A stretch of DNA of 16,595 nucleotides from Flavobacteriales bacterium UBA3442 (GTDB lineage: Bacteria > Bacteroidota > Bacteroidia > Flavobacteriales > Schleiferiaceae), in assembly GCA_002378565.1 (NCBI GenBank), contig DFSH01000036.1, positions 1-16,595 on the forward strand, read 5' to 3'. Of this stretch, positions 1 to 8,785 are shown in pieces; within the stretch, counting starts at the first letter, position 1; each line of letters begins with the position of its first letter. The notes beneath the pieces are model-generated. The model worked only from the letters and a program-made list of their open reading frames with translations, ran no database searches and had not been told where the DNA came from. The translations under genes were made by a program, and so were the position numbers.

Positions 1-321
1 GATTATTTCTTTGTTCGCAAAGTCATTTTCGTGAAGTACTCACAAGGTTTTATTGTTATGCCCGGCGGGTTTGGCACTTTGGATGAATTGTTTGAATCCA
101 TCACCTTGATTCAAACCAGCAAGATTGGGCGTTTTCCTATTGTGTTGGTGGGCAAGGACTATTGGTCCGGCCTGCTTGATTGGATCAAGTCAACCATGTC
201 GCCTAACGGGCTCATCAATGACAAAGATTTGGATTTGATTCAATTGGTCGACAACGCAGAGGAAGCTGTTGAGGCCATTGATGACTTCTACAGTCAATAC
301 CTCTTCAAACCCAACTTCTGA
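1..321 (+). CDS. LOG family protein, C-terminal part (5' end outside the window)
   Basis: The reading frame is open from base 1, so the gene starts upstream; the GTG at 31 is internal. The visible 106 residues begin DYFFVRKVIFVKYSQ and contain the PGGFGTLDE signature of the LOG ('lonely guy', TIGR00730) family. Known members are Rossmann-fold cytokinin-riboside 5'-monophosphate phosphoribohydrolases or related nucleotide-processing enzymes; many bacterial members have no tested role. The PGGxGTxxE loop and an upstream Arg (here in FFVRK) belong to the nucleotide-binding and catalytic site. The protein is cytoplasmic. The ending, with an alternating hydrophobic stretch (PIVLVGKDYWSGLLDWI) and a short acidic tail, is normal for the family. 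It converges on the secreted-protein gene ending at 338, with only 16 nt between and no visible terminator. Family assignment is firm; the substrate in this organism is not known. Confidence 0.9.
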   Translation, partial: DYFFVRKVIFVKYSQGFIVMPGGFGTLDELFESITLIQTSKIGRFPIVLVGKDYWSGLLDWIKSTMSPNGLINDKDLDLIQLVDNAEEAVEAIDDFYSQYLFKPNF

Positions 322-337
322 AGTCAGACCATAGCTT

Positions 338-1981
338 TTAAGGCCGGATCACAGACACTGAAGCTGTCTCACCCTGCCTGCTTTCGTAACGAATCCAATA
401 GACACCCGGACTTAGCGGAAATGGCACAACCATGTCATCGCCTGCCTGCCATTCAAACTGTCTCAATACCTGGCCATTGGCATCGATCAACTGAATACGT
501 AGATCCTGGTAGCCGTCCAGCCCATGCAAGGCCCACGATTCCTTCCCCGTCCAAACATCAAAGCTTGGCAAGGTTAAATCTTCAAGGCTCAAGCCAATTT
601 GCCCAATCAATGTGTCATGGGGAAACATGCCTGAACCCAAGGCATAATGCACAGCCAGGTTTTGACCCGGAGCATAGTTCCACATCAATGTGTCATTGGT
701 GGCGTTGAGGCCATAAAAAAGGACTTGATGACTCAAGCTGTCAACATACAGGCTATCGCCGCCAGATTTCCAATACAGCATCTCATGCCCTGGCAAAGCA
801 CCCCAAGCTGTAGAGCCCGTACTGAGGTCCAAGGTGCCAACGGTTAATTTTAGGCGACTGACATCAGGGTAATCTGCTTCGAGAACAAACAGCCCCTCTT
901 CCCTATCGGTGACCAACAAGCGATTGCTTGGCAAATAAGGGTAAGCCCCCCAAGCCCCAAAGAAACCACCACCAGACACGGGTGAGCTATCATAGTAAGC
1001 TGCCAACACGGGTAGCTCAGGGTATTCCACATCCAAGATATGGACGCCAAAGGTGTAATAAGAGGTCACCAAATGCTGACCATCCACATGTGCATTGTGA
1101 GGAATGACACCGGTTCCAACTTGTGGTCTCACTCGGAAGTACTCATTCACATTGCTCAAGTTAGATACATCAAATCCAGCAATGAAGCCATCAGCGATTT
1201 CATCCGTCGTGTACAAGGTGTTGCCATCATCACTCAACCAGCAATTGTGAGCAAAACTCCCTGGTGTGGCAAAGGTGGCAATCGTCAATGGGCTGCTTTT
1301 GTAGGTGACATCCACAACAATCACCCCACCCCAAAGGGCTGCACCCCATAGGGTGTCATTGCGGGCGTAGCCGTCATGGAAGTAGTTACCTTCATAGACA
1401 CCAACAATGCTTGGATTCCATGGGTCTGTGGCCACATCAATCATGACTGCTCCCCCAGAGGTGCCAATATTTGAACCAAAGGCGTACAAAATGCCATTTT
1501 CATCGACAAAAATATTGTGGGCCTTTTGAAAGGTATCCACGATGCCTGTGACGGGGTTAGTGTAGGTTGGCTTGACAAATCGGTACCTGCTTTGCGCAAG
1601 GCTGTCCATGTCAATGATCAATAATCCATCTGGGTTGTTTGGGGTTGCATCATGAACCACATAAGCATAATGGCTCCAGGTCTTCAAATCACGCCAGACG
1701 CTTGTTGCACCAGGCACCCACAGCGCGGGTATGGCCTGCTGAAATGGTGAGAGATGAGCTACCAAGGTGCCCTTTTCATTCCCGACCAAGGCGTATTCTG
1801 CGCCACTGCTATCAGCATAGCCCCAGATGTCATTGCACTTGCCATTGCCAACTGGCACATTCCAATCAGAGGTTGGGAAATGGATCAATTTCACCAAATT
1901 CAGGCTGTCATTGCTGGGCTGAGCTTGAAGCATCAATCCTGACAACAGAAGGGTACACAGGGTAAGTAGGGGTGATTTCAT
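338..1981 (-). CDS. Secreted choice-of-anchor B family protein with T9SS sorting domain
   Basis: 547 residues. Residues 1-21 form a signal peptide (Lys2, then a Leu-rich core ending LQAQ), so the protein is exported by Sec. The body from about residue 35 resembles choice-of-anchor B / LVIVD-repeat proteins: a typical NDIWGY...EYALVG start, followed by beta-propeller-like units such as GLLIIDMDS, GGAVMIDVATD, GVIVVDVTYKS and GVHILDVEYPE. The last roughly 75 residues (LRIQLIDANGQVLRQF ... LSPGVYWIRYE ... SVIRP) match a type A sorting domain of the type IX secretion system, implying release or attachment at the cell surface. The biological role of this family is not established. The start codon lies 1 nt after the parC stop, so the gene is probably co-transcribed, and perhaps translationally coupled, with topoisomerase IV, an odd partner. 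No own promoter was seen. The architecture is well supported; the function is unknown. Confidence 0.85.
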   Translation of the reverse strand: MKSPLLTLCTLLLSGLMLQAQPSNDSLNLVKLIHFPTSDWNVPVGNGKCNDIWGYADSSGAEYALVGNEKGTLVAHLSPFQQAIPALWVPGATSVWRDLKTWSHYAYVVHDATPNNPDGLLIIDMDSLAQSRYRFVKPTYTNPVTGIVDTFQKAHNIFVDENGILYAFGSNIGTSGGAVMIDVATDPWNPSIVGVYEGNYFHDGYARNDTLWGAALWGGVIVVDVTYKSSPLTIATFATPGSFAHNCWLSDDGNTLYTTDEIADGFIAGFDVSNLSNVNEYFRVRPQVGTGVIPHNAHVDGQHLVTSYYTFGVHILDVEYPELPVLAAYYDSSPVSGGGFFGAWGAYPYLPSNRLLVTDREEGLFVLEADYPDVSRLKLTVGTLDLSTGSTAWGALPGHEMLYWKSGGDSLYVDSLSHQVLFYGLNATNDTLMWNYAPGQNLAVHYALGSGMFPHDTLIGQIGLSLEDLTLPSFDVWTGKESWALHGLDGYQDLRIQLIDANGQVLRQFEWQAGDDMVVPFPLSPGVYWIRYESRQGETASVSVIRP

Positions 1982-1982
1982 A

Positions 1983-4652
1983 TCAAAAATTCAAAGTGAT
2001 TTGACCTTCCTCATCCAAATTTTTCGATTCAGGTGATTCAGTAGGGGGATCCGCTGGTTCAGCAGGCATGTCCTTTGGATCACTTGGGCTAGAAATAATT
2101 GCAGGGTTTTCCTTGATTACCAAATCTTCCACCACATCATTGCTTGTTTTTACGATGGAGATTTTTCTGACTGCCCAACCCGTCAGTTGATTGCCTGCAG
2201 CCTTCCAGCCCTTGACCGAAATGAAGTCATCCAATTGAATGGTCTGGCTATCCTTGGTCTTGCCTTTGACCTTTTTGTAATCAATCTGAATACAAACATG
2301 GTCATGGTCATCCAACAACTCAATGCGGTTGCCTGGATGCTTAGGGATCAAATGATCCCAAGCATCGCCTTTGGGCTCTAAAACAAAGCGCTTAACTATG
2401 TGGCGAGACTTGTCTGCATCAAAGTACACTAAGGTGTAAGCAGACGTAGAGAATTTTTTCAATTGGTAAGGCAGCGCATCAAAATGCGTACTGAATTCAG
2501 GGGTAATGACCCTGAAACGGCCAGATTGCTCTACTTGAATCAATCGATCTTCACCCTGGAAATCACCCAAAGCACGACCCCTTTCCTGGTCATTGAGCTT
2601 CATCACCGATTCTTCAAAGTAAACCTTCCTGGCAGCAAGGGTGCTCAAGCCTTTCGATTTGACATCAATGCGTTTGACTGCAAATTTTGTCAAGGTTTTG
2701 CCCCGGGCACTACGTCCTCTGATGGGTATATCTGCGAAATCTGCATCAAATTTGAGCTTGCGTACTGCCGATCCTGACCGCAGTGCCACCGTAACCAACT
2801 CAGCTTCACCATTCAGGTTGACGCTGAGGTGATGAATTTTGGACGACTTATTGCCTTGGGTCAAGGAGTAGGCCTTGTCACGTGTGATGCTTTTGATAGG
2901 GAAGCGCTTGATGAATGACTTGCCTCTGGCTCCATCACGGTAGATCATGTTGTAGACGGTCCGTTCATCACCTTTATGGAAAACGGCCACATGAACGATG
3001 TCTTGACCAGTGAATTTCTTGTCATCCACCTTGGTGACCATCATGGTTCCGTCAGCTAAAATGACCACCAAATCATCGATGTCTGCACAGTCCCCTATGT
3101 ATTCAGCTTTTCTAAGGCCCGTCCCAACAAATCCCTCCTCTCGATTGACATAGAGTTTCATGTTGGCCATGGCAACCTGGGTCGCGACCACTGAATCGAA
3201 GCTGCGCAATTCAGTTTTTCTTGCCCGCCCTTTGCCATACTTATCTTTCAATGCCGTGAAATAGGCAATGGCATGGTCAATCAAGTGAGCTAAACTGTGT
3301 TTAATCTCCGCGATTTTCCCTTCCAATGTGGCCAATTGATCATCTGCCTTGGATGAATCAAATTTGGAAATCCGCTTGATTTTAATTTCTGTCAATCGCA
3401 CGATGTCATCCTCTATCACGTCTCGCAATAAATGCGAAACATGCGGTTTGAGTCCTTCCCAAATATTTTCAAGCACGGCTTCCCAGGTCTCTGCCTCTTC
3501 CATGGCACGGTATACTTTGTGCTCAATAAAAATGCGCTCCAAACTGGCAAAATGCCATTGCTCCTGCAACTCCTTCAATTGGATTTCCAATTCCGACTTC
3601 AGCAAGGCCACTGAATGATCGGTGCTGGCTTTCAGGTAGTCCGAAACTTTGATAAAAACCGGCTTGTCCTCTTGAATCACACAAAACAAGGGTGATATTG
3701 ACATTTCACAATTGGTGAATGCATAAAGCGCATCCACAGTTTGGTCTGGTGATACCGCAGGATGAAGCTGAATGACAATTTCAACCGATTCAGCTGTGTT
3801 GTCCTCCACTTTTTTCAGTTTTACCTTGCCCTTGTCATTGGCCTTGATGATAGAATCAATCAAACTGGTCGTTGTTGTTCCATAAGGGACCTCTGAAATC
3901 ACCAAGGTGTTTTTATCCTGAACAGTGATTCTCGCCCTCACACGGACCTTGCCACCTCTGACACCATCCTGGTAATTGGACATATCCGCAATGCCGCCCG
4001 TTGGGAAGTCAGGCAAAATCGTAAAAGATCGGCCTTTAAGGTGCTTGACTGTGGCATCAATCAACTCATTGAAGTTGTGAGGCATGATCTTCGTTGACAA
4101 GCCAACTGCAATACCTTCAGCCCCTTGCGCAAGCAGCAAAGGAAATTTCATAGGCAAGTCGATGGGTTCCTTGTTACGGCCATCATAGCTGCCTTGCCAT
4201 TGGGTAATCTTTGGATTAAAGGCTACATGCAAGGCAAACTTGCTGAGGCGGGTTTCAATGTACCTTGGTGCTGCAGCGCTGTCCCCTGTGAGAACATTAC
4301 CCCAGTTTCCCTGGGTGTCAACCAATAGGTCTTTCTGTCCTAATTGCACCAAGGCATCACCAATGCTGGCATCGCCATGTGGGTGGTATTTCATGGTTTG
4401 ACCGATGACATTGGCCACCTTGTGGAAGCGGCCATCATCCATTTCTCTCAAAGCATGCATCAATCGCCGTTGAACAGGCTTCAGGCCATCATTCAAGCCT
4501 GGCACTGCCCGCTCAAGAATGACATAGCTGGCATAGTCCAAGAAGTAGGTCTTAAACATGCCCCTAACCCTAGATTCCACAGGAATCGCAGGAAGCAAAT
4601 CGCCCTCAGCTCCATGGTCAAGCATGGCCTCATTCAAGGATTCATCATGCAT
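1983..4652 (-). CDS. parC: DNA topoisomerase IV subunit A
   Basis: 889 residues. It is the DNA-breaking subunit of topoisomerase IV, which with ParE decatenates daughter chromosomes using ATP. The winged-helix/tower region starts near residue 30 ([20 protein letters not shown]). The active-site tyrosine is Tyr131 in AAPRYIETR. The quinolone-determining segment is [12 protein letters not shown] (residues 89-100); Ala95 sits where E. coli GyrA has Ser83, and Asp99 matches Asp87. The C-terminal half is a beta-pinwheel-like DNA-wrapping region without an evident GyrA box, followed by an acidic Pro/Glu/Ser-rich tail from about residue 850. Length and sequence fit the Bacteroidota form often annotated 'DNA gyrase/topoisomerase IV subunit A'. 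The pairing with a 614-residue ParE-type B subunit argues for topoisomerase IV rather than gyrase. The start overlaps the end of parE by 8 nt, suggesting translational coupling. Confidence 0.95.
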   Translation of the reverse strand: MHDESLNEAMLDHGAEGDLLPAIPVESRVRGMFKTYFLDYASYVILERAVPGLNDGLKPVQRRLMHALREMDDGRFHKVANVIGQTMKYHPHGDASIGDALVQLGQKDLLVDTQGNWGNVLTGDSAAAPRYIETRLSKFALHVAFNPKITQWQGSYDGRNKEPIDLPMKFPLLLAQGAEGIAVGLSTKIMPHNFNELIDATVKHLKGRSFTILPDFPTGGIADMSNYQDGVRGGKVRVRARITVQDKNTLVISEVPYGTTTTSLIDSIIKANDKGKVKLKKVEDNTAESVEIVIQLHPAVSPDQTVDALYAFTNCEMSISPLFCVIQEDKPVFIKVSDYLKASTDHSVALLKSELEIQLKELQEQWHFASLERIFIEHKVYRAMEEAETWEAVLENIWEGLKPHVSHLLRDVIEDDIVRLTEIKIKRISKFDSSKADDQLATLEGKIAEIKHSLAHLIDHAIAYFTALKDKYGKGRARKTELRSFDSVVATQVAMANMKLYVNREEGFVGTGLRKAEYIGDCADIDDLVVILADGTMMVTKVDDKKFTGQDIVHVAVFHKGDERTVYNMIYRDGARGKSFIKRFPIKSITRDKAYSLTQGNKSSKIHHLSVNLNGEAELVTVALRSGSAVRKLKFDADFADIPIRGRSARGKTLTKFAVKRIDVKSKGLSTLAARKVYFEESVMKLNDQERGRALGDFQGEDRLIQVEQSGRFRVITPEFSTHFDALPYQLKKFSTSAYTLVYFDADKSRHIVKRFVLEPKGDAWDHLIPKHPGNRIELLDDHDHVCIQIDYKKVKGKTKDSQTIQLDDFISVKGWKAAGNQLTGWAVRKISIVKTSNDVVEDLVIKENPAIISSPSDPKDMPAEPADPPTESPESKNLDEEGQITLNF

Positions 4653-6489
4653 CGTCTATGTCCTTTTCAACAACCAAATTGTCAATAATGAAACTTTGCC
4701 TCTCTGGCGTGTTTTTACCCATGTAATAACTAAGAAGCTCATCGATTTGTTCCTTACCCATCATGACTGGCTCCAATCGGATATTTTGCCCAATGAAGAG
4801 CTTGAATTCACCGGGAGAAATCTCTCCCAAGCCTTTGAATCGCGTGATTTCTGGGTTGTTTTTCAAGTCATTGATGGCTGCTTGCTTTTCTTCTGAACTG
4901 TAGCAGTAGTGCGTGGTCTTTTTATTTCTGACGCGAAACAAAGGGGTCTGCAAAATGTACAAGTGCCCTTCTCTAACGAGTTCAGGGAAGAATTGCAGGA
5001 AGAACGTGATGAGCAGCAAACGTATGTGCATGCCATCGACATCCGCATCCGTGGCAATCACCACGTTGTTGTATCGCAAGTCCTCTAGCCCATCCTCAAT
5101 TTGCAAAGCTGCTTGCAAAAGGTTGAATTCCTCGTTTTCATAAACCACCTTTTTGGTCAAACCATGGCAGTTCAAGGGCTTGCCCTTCAAAGAGAACACA
5201 GCCTGCGTCTGCACATCACGACTCTGCGTAATCGACCCTGAAGCTGAATCACCCTCTGTGATAAACAAGGTGGTCTCCAAACGGCGGTCACCCTTTGCAT
5301 CGCTGTAATGGATCTTACAGTCCCGCAATTTCTTGTTATGTAGGTTGGACTTCTTGGCTCTATCCCTGGCCAATTTTTGGATACCAGACAAGTCTTTTCG
5401 CTCCCTCTCTGCACGCAAAATTTTCTTCAGTAGGGCATCCGCCACATTGCTGTTCCGGTGCAGATAATTGTCTAGCTCACGGCGCATGAAGTCCAAAATG
5501 AACTTGCGAACAGATGGGCCCTCTGGCCCCATGTCATTGCTGCCCAGCTTCGTCTTTGTTTGTGATTCAAACACCGGCTCCATCACCTTGATGGAAATGG
5601 CTGCGATCACACTGGATCGGATGTCTGAAACATCAAATTGCTTGTTGTAGTGATTGCGGATGGTTGCTACCAAGGCTTCACGAAAAGCGCTCTGATGCGT
5701 GCCACCTTGTGTTGTGTGCTGACCATTAACAAAGGAGTAGTACTGCTCACTTTGTGATCGTTCAGCATGGGTCAAGGCCATTTCTATGTCATAACCCTTC
5801 AGGTGGATGATGTCATGCATGACCTCTCCACTGAGGTTATTGCTCAGCAAGTCCTTGAGTCCATTTTCTGAATAAAACTTCTCCCCATTGAGCATGATGG
5901 TCAATCCAGGGTTGAGGTAGACATAATTCCACACCATCCGCTCCACATACTCCATTTGGTATTGGTAGTTGTGAAAAATATCAGCATCGGGGATGAACTG
6001 CACCAGGGTGCCCTTTCGTGAGCTGTTGTCGATCACTGACTGGTCATCCACCAAGATGCCACGCTCAAAGGTGGCTTGCTTGCTCTTCCCATCACGGATT
6101 GCCTTGACAGTGAATGTTGAAGACAGGGCATTGACTGCCTTGGTACCCACCCCATTGAGACCTACTGACTTCTTGAAGGCCTTGGAGTCGTATTTCGCGC
6201 CCGTGTTCATTTTGGAGACCACATCCACCACCTTGCCTAAAGGAATGCCACGACCGTAATCTCTAATAGACACTGAGCCTTCCTTGACACTGATGTCAAT
6301 GACTTTACCTGCACCCATGACAAACTCATCAATGGAGTTGTCAATGGTTTCTTTGATAAGGATGTAGATGCCATCATCAGCCGATGAGCCATCGCCCAGT
6401 TTGCCAATGTACATACCGGGTCGCAAGCGAATATGCTCCTGCCATTCCAGGGAGCGAATATTGTCTTCAGTGTACTGTGTGGTTGACAT
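4645..6489 (-). CDS. parE: DNA topoisomerase IV subunit B (ATPase)
   Basis: 614 residues. It is the ATPase subunit of topoisomerase IV. The GHKL ATP-binding fold shows the expected motifs: [10 protein letters not shown] (Glu47 is the likely general base, Asn51 the Mg ligand), DYGRGIPLG (residues 78-85), and [11 protein letters not shown] (110-120), the ATP-lid glycine loop. The transducer domain contains [10 protein letters not shown] (261-270). The TOPRIM metal site is visible as [10 protein letters not shown] (Glu412) and [10 protein letters not shown] (Asp481, Asp483, Asp485). The protein has no long insert between TOPRIM and the end, matching ParE length rather than the roughly 800-residue E. 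coli GyrB. It is the first gene of the parE-parC-choice-of-anchor B unit. The 169-nt region upstream has only a weak promoter candidate. The start ATG at 6489 gives [20 protein letters not shown], the normal family N-terminus. Confidence 0.96.
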   Translation of the reverse strand: MSTTQYTEDNIRSLEWQEHIRLRPGMYIGKLGDGSSADDGIYILIKETIDNSIDEFVMGAGKVIDISVKEGSVSIRDYGRGIPLGKVVDVVSKMNTGAKYDSKAFKKSVGLNGVGTKAVNALSSTFTVKAIRDGKSKQATFERGILVDDQSVIDNSSRKGTLVQFIPDADIFHNYQYQMEYVERMVWNYVYLNPGLTIMLNGEKFYSENGLKDLLSNNLSGEVMHDIIHLKGYDIEMALTHAERSQSEQYYSFVNGQHTTQGGTHQSAFREALVATIRNHYNKQFDVSDIRSSVIAAISIKVMEPVFESQTKTKLGSNDMGPEGPSVRKFILDFMRRELDNYLHRNSNVADALLKKILRAERERKDLSGIQKLARDRAKKSNLHNKKLRDCKIHYSDAKGDRRLETTLFITEGDSASGSITQSRDVQTQAVFSLKGKPLNCHGLTKKVVYENEEFNLLQAALQIEDGLEDLRYNNVVIATDADVDGMHIRLLLITFFLQFFPELVREGHLYILQTPLFRVRNKKTTHYCYSSEEKQAAINDLKNNPEITRFKGLGEISPGEFKLFIGQNIRLEPVMMGKEQIDELLSYYMGKNTPERQSFIIDNLVVEKDIDDA

Positions 6490-6501
6490 AAGGTAGCGGT
6501 G

Positions 6502-6531
6502 CTAATCTAATGCAGAACACCAAGCTCACAA
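6502..6531 (-). promoter_or_regulatory. Weak candidate promoter of the parE operon
   Basis: On the minus strand, TAGATTAG (6502-6509) partly matches the Bacteroidota -7 element TAnnTTTG. A TTG lies 19 nt further upstream (6529-6531), within the usual spacing to the -33 element. The -7 match has one mismatch, so this is only a suggestion. The rest of 6490-6658 shows no gene and no terminator. Confidence 0.25.
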
Positions 6532-6658
6532 CGGCCTTGTACGGCTTTTAATTCACGGATTTCATTGAGTTATTCACAGCTACAACTCAGCTACTTGCAA
6601 GGGCAACCCATGACCTTTTTTTACAGAATCCACTACATGTACATCCATTCGAAGCTCT

Positions 6659-7726
6659 TCAATCTAATTCTTTAGAAAAAGCATCTCGCAAATTCACTTT
6701 ACTATGCTTGTGGTATTTTTTGGTTTCCTTCGCTTTTCGACGGATCTCTATTTGTTCTTCTTCCGGAGCATGGATCACTTCGATGCATTGAGGTGTGCAG
6801 CAAGCTTCATGCTTTATCTGGCATTCTTCGCATTGAATAAACAAAAGGTTGCAAGCTTTATTTATACAGTTTGTGTGACGCGCAGAGGGCTGGCCACACT
6901 GGTGACAATCCGAGATCACTTCTTGTGAAATCTCTTCACCAAGTCGCGCATCAAAGACAAAATTCACTCCGTGAAACTTATTGGGCAGGTTCTCCTGATC
7001 AATTTGTCTCGCATAGTCTATGATGCCACCATGAAGCTGATTCACGTCATTGAATCCGTGGTGCTTTAAATAGGCTGACGTCTTTTCACAACGAATCCCA
7101 CCTGTGCAATAGAGCAAAACCTTTCTGTCTTCTTGACCTTTGAGTTTCTCTAAAACCATAGGCAATTCATCGCGAAATGTTTCAGTATCGGGCAAAATAG
7201 CTCCCTCAAAATGGCCAATCTCACTTTCATAATGGTTGCGCATGTCTACGACAACAGAGTCTTCCTTTTCGACCGCTTCATTCCATGACTTTGCGTCCAG
7301 ATGCTTGCCAACATCCGTTACGTCATAGTCACCTGGCTGCAGTCCGTCTGCAACAATTTGCTTGCGAACCTTTACTTTAAGCTTCAGAAACGATTTACCC
7401 TCCGTTTTATCGGTTACAGCAATTTTAAAGGGCACATCATGAAAGAACCTATTCAAACGAATGGCCTTTTCAAAATCATTCCAGTGTTGCTGAGGGATAT
7501 TCATTTGAGCATTGATTCCTTCATCAGAAACATAAATACGGCCCAAGCAGCCCCATGAAGACCATTGCTCAAACAATTCATCGCGCAATTCTTGCGGATT
7601 CTCTATGATCACATACTTATAAAACGATAGAATAATTCTATCAAAATCTTCTGTTTCAAGTTTAGCCTGAAGCTCTTCCCTACTGAGTTTGTTGACTAAA
7701 TTTCGTTTCCCTGCATTTGGATCCAT
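6659..7726 (-). CDS. trhO: tRNA uridine(34) hydroxylase, rhodanese-like
   Basis: 355 residues, the usual TrhO/YceA (UPF0176) length. The family performs oxygen-dependent hydroxylation of uridine 34 in certain tRNAs, the first step to 5-methoxyuridine-type wobble modifications. An N-terminal UPF0176 domain (about residues 28-125; SFYKYVIIENPQELRDEL, GRIYVSDEGINAQ) precedes a rhodanese domain (about 135-245) with VVDMRNHYESEIGHFEGA and the active-site loop LLYCTGGIRCEK (Cys207, Cys213). The C-terminus is Cys-rich (Cys274, 277, 287, 292, 299, 302, 309, 310, 314), like the likely zinc-binding tail of the family, and ends in a Lys-rich stretch. The gene stands alone: parE begins 169 nt downstream, and its own -7 element lies 22 nt upstream of the ATG. 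Assignment is firm. Confidence 0.93.
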   Translation of the reverse strand: MDPNAGKRNLVNKLSREELQAKLETEDFDRIILSFYKYVIIENPQELRDELFEQWSSWGCLGRIYVSDEGINAQMNIPQQHWNDFEKAIRLNRFFHDVPFKIAVTDKTEGKSFLKLKVKVRKQIVADGLQPGDYDVTDVGKHLDAKSWNEAVEKEDSVVVDMRNHYESEIGHFEGAILPDTETFRDELPMVLEKLKGQEDRKVLLYCTGGIRCEKTSAYLKHHGFNDVNQLHGGIIDYARQIDQENLPNKFHGVNFVFDARLGEEISQEVISDCHQCGQPSARHTNCINKACNLLFIQCEECQIKHEACCTPQCIEVIHAPEEEQIEIRRKAKETKKYHKHSKVNLRDAFSKELD

Positions 7727-7747
7727 ATGACGGCATGTTTATTACAA

Positions 7748-7755
7748 CAAAGATA
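7748..7755 (-). promoter_or_regulatory. -7 promoter element of trhO
   Basis: The minus strand reads TATCTTTG, an exact match to the Bacteroidota -7 consensus TAnnTTTG, 21 nt before the trhO start codon. No clear TTG -33 element is visible at 17-23 nt. It suggests that trhO is transcribed separately from the AT-rich oxidoreductase upstream. Confidence 0.55.
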
Positions 7756-7809
7756 GGCTGTATTTAACCCACCCCATTTTGACCTATACAGTTAAATTAG
7801 TTGGGTAGA

Positions 7810-8772
7810 TTAAGAAAAAATAAAATTAATTAAGACGTTTCCTGTTTTTTCTCCTTTAATAACATATTCGTAAGCCTTAGATATATCTTCTAATAAATAT
7901 TCTCGGTCAATTACAGGCTTAAACTTTCCTGTTTCCAATTGATTACTAATATATGGTATTGTCTTATGCTTGTCAAAAGGTATAGGAAAGATTACTTTCT
8001 TACTTGAAATTGAAGTCAATAATGGATAAAAAATATTTTGGGAACAAGGACCTAGCTCTGAGGAAATATATACACCTTTTTCTTTTAATAATGATTTGCA
8101 CTTTCCAAATGTGCTTTTACCAACTGTATCAAAGACAAAATCATATTTATCATTGCTGTCTGTAAAGTCTTCTTTGGTGTAATCAAAAATTTTGTCAGCA
8201 CCTAAAGATTGTATTAGGTCGATGTTTTTAGTATTACAGGTCGATGATATTTTGACATCATATTGTCTTACAAATTGTAGTAGAGCAGAACCAATCCCAC
8301 CAGTCGCACCATTTATTAGAATACTTTGTCCTGATTTGATATTTACTTTATGTATGAAAGAGTATGCGTAATGTGCTCCTTCCAAACTTGCAGCTGCTTG
8401 TTTATAGTTGATATTTTCTGGAATAGAGAAAATATTTTTAATTCCAGATGTTAAGTATTCGGCTTGAGATTCAGCACCTAGGTCATTAAAGCCAAATACC
8501 CTATCTCCGACATTAAATGACTTAACATTTTTGCCAATTGAAATGACTTCACCTGCAAAATCTGTCCCCAAAATAATTTTCCTTGGTTTAAATAACCCTA
8601 AGATAAATCTCATGATAAAAGGCTTGGCTGTTAAGTTCGCACAATCTGTTCTATTGACGGTACTAGTATGAACCCTAATCAATACTTCATCGACTTTTGG
8701 AATTGGTTTTTCAATCTGCTCAATTCGTATTTGACTTGGCGGACAATAATTTCTACGTACTGAAGCTTTCAT
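7810..8772 (-). CDS. Zinc-independent MDR-family NAD(P)H oxidoreductase (alcohol dehydrogenase / quinone reductase-like)
   Basis: 320 residues from the ATG at 8772. This start gives MKASVRRNYCPPSQI, which aligns with the usual family N-terminus; an ATG at 8793 would add 7 residues and overlap ychF by 8 nt. The GroES-like half contains KVDEVLIRVHTSTVNRTD and LGTDFAGEVISIGKNV. The nucleotide-binding half has the Rossmann glycine motif NGATGGIGSALLQF. The four-cysteine structural zinc loop and the normal catalytic zinc ligands are missing, so it belongs with quinone reductase/enoyl reductase-like members rather than classical zinc alcohol dehydrogenases. The substrate cannot be told. It is clearly richer in A and T than its neighbours: 18 G/C of 60 in 7921-7980, against 29 of 60 in ychF at 9601-9660, suggesting horizontal acquisition. 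It lies 13 nt after the ychF stop and may depend on the ychF promoter. Confidence 0.85.
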   Translation of the reverse strand: MKASVRRNYCPPSQIRIEQIEKPIPKVDEVLIRVHTSTVNRTDCANLTAKPFIMRFILGLFKPRKIILGTDFAGEVISIGKNVKSFNVGDRVFGFNDLGAESQAEYLTSGIKNIFSIPENINYKQAAASLEGAHYAYSFIHKVNIKSGQSILINGATGGIGSALLQFVRQYDVKISSTCNTKNIDLIQSLGADKIFDYTKEDFTDSNDKYDFVFDTVGKSTFGKCKSLLKEKGVYISSELGPCSQNIFYPLLTSISSKKVIFPIPFDKHKTIPYISNQLETGKFKPVIDREYLLEDISKAYEYVIKGEKTGNVLINFIFS

Positions 8773-8785
8773 GTTTTTTATGCCA

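Noticed and set aside
4125..4896. Open frames on the plus strand opposite parC and parE
   Set aside because: They lie antisense to strongly conserved genes, have no recognisable domain and no initiation signals.
6570..6578. TTATTCACA, a match to the DnaA box TTATNCACA, upstream of parE
   Set aside because: A single 9-mer with one free position is expected by chance about once in a few tens of kilobases on two strands; there is no cluster, no AT-rich unwinding region and no dnaA or dnaN nearby, so no origin is claimed.
6566..6589. Inverted repeat TGAGTT/AACTCA between trhO and parE as a terminator
   Set aside because: The stem is only 6 bp with a 12-nt loop and no adjoining T-tract in either direction.
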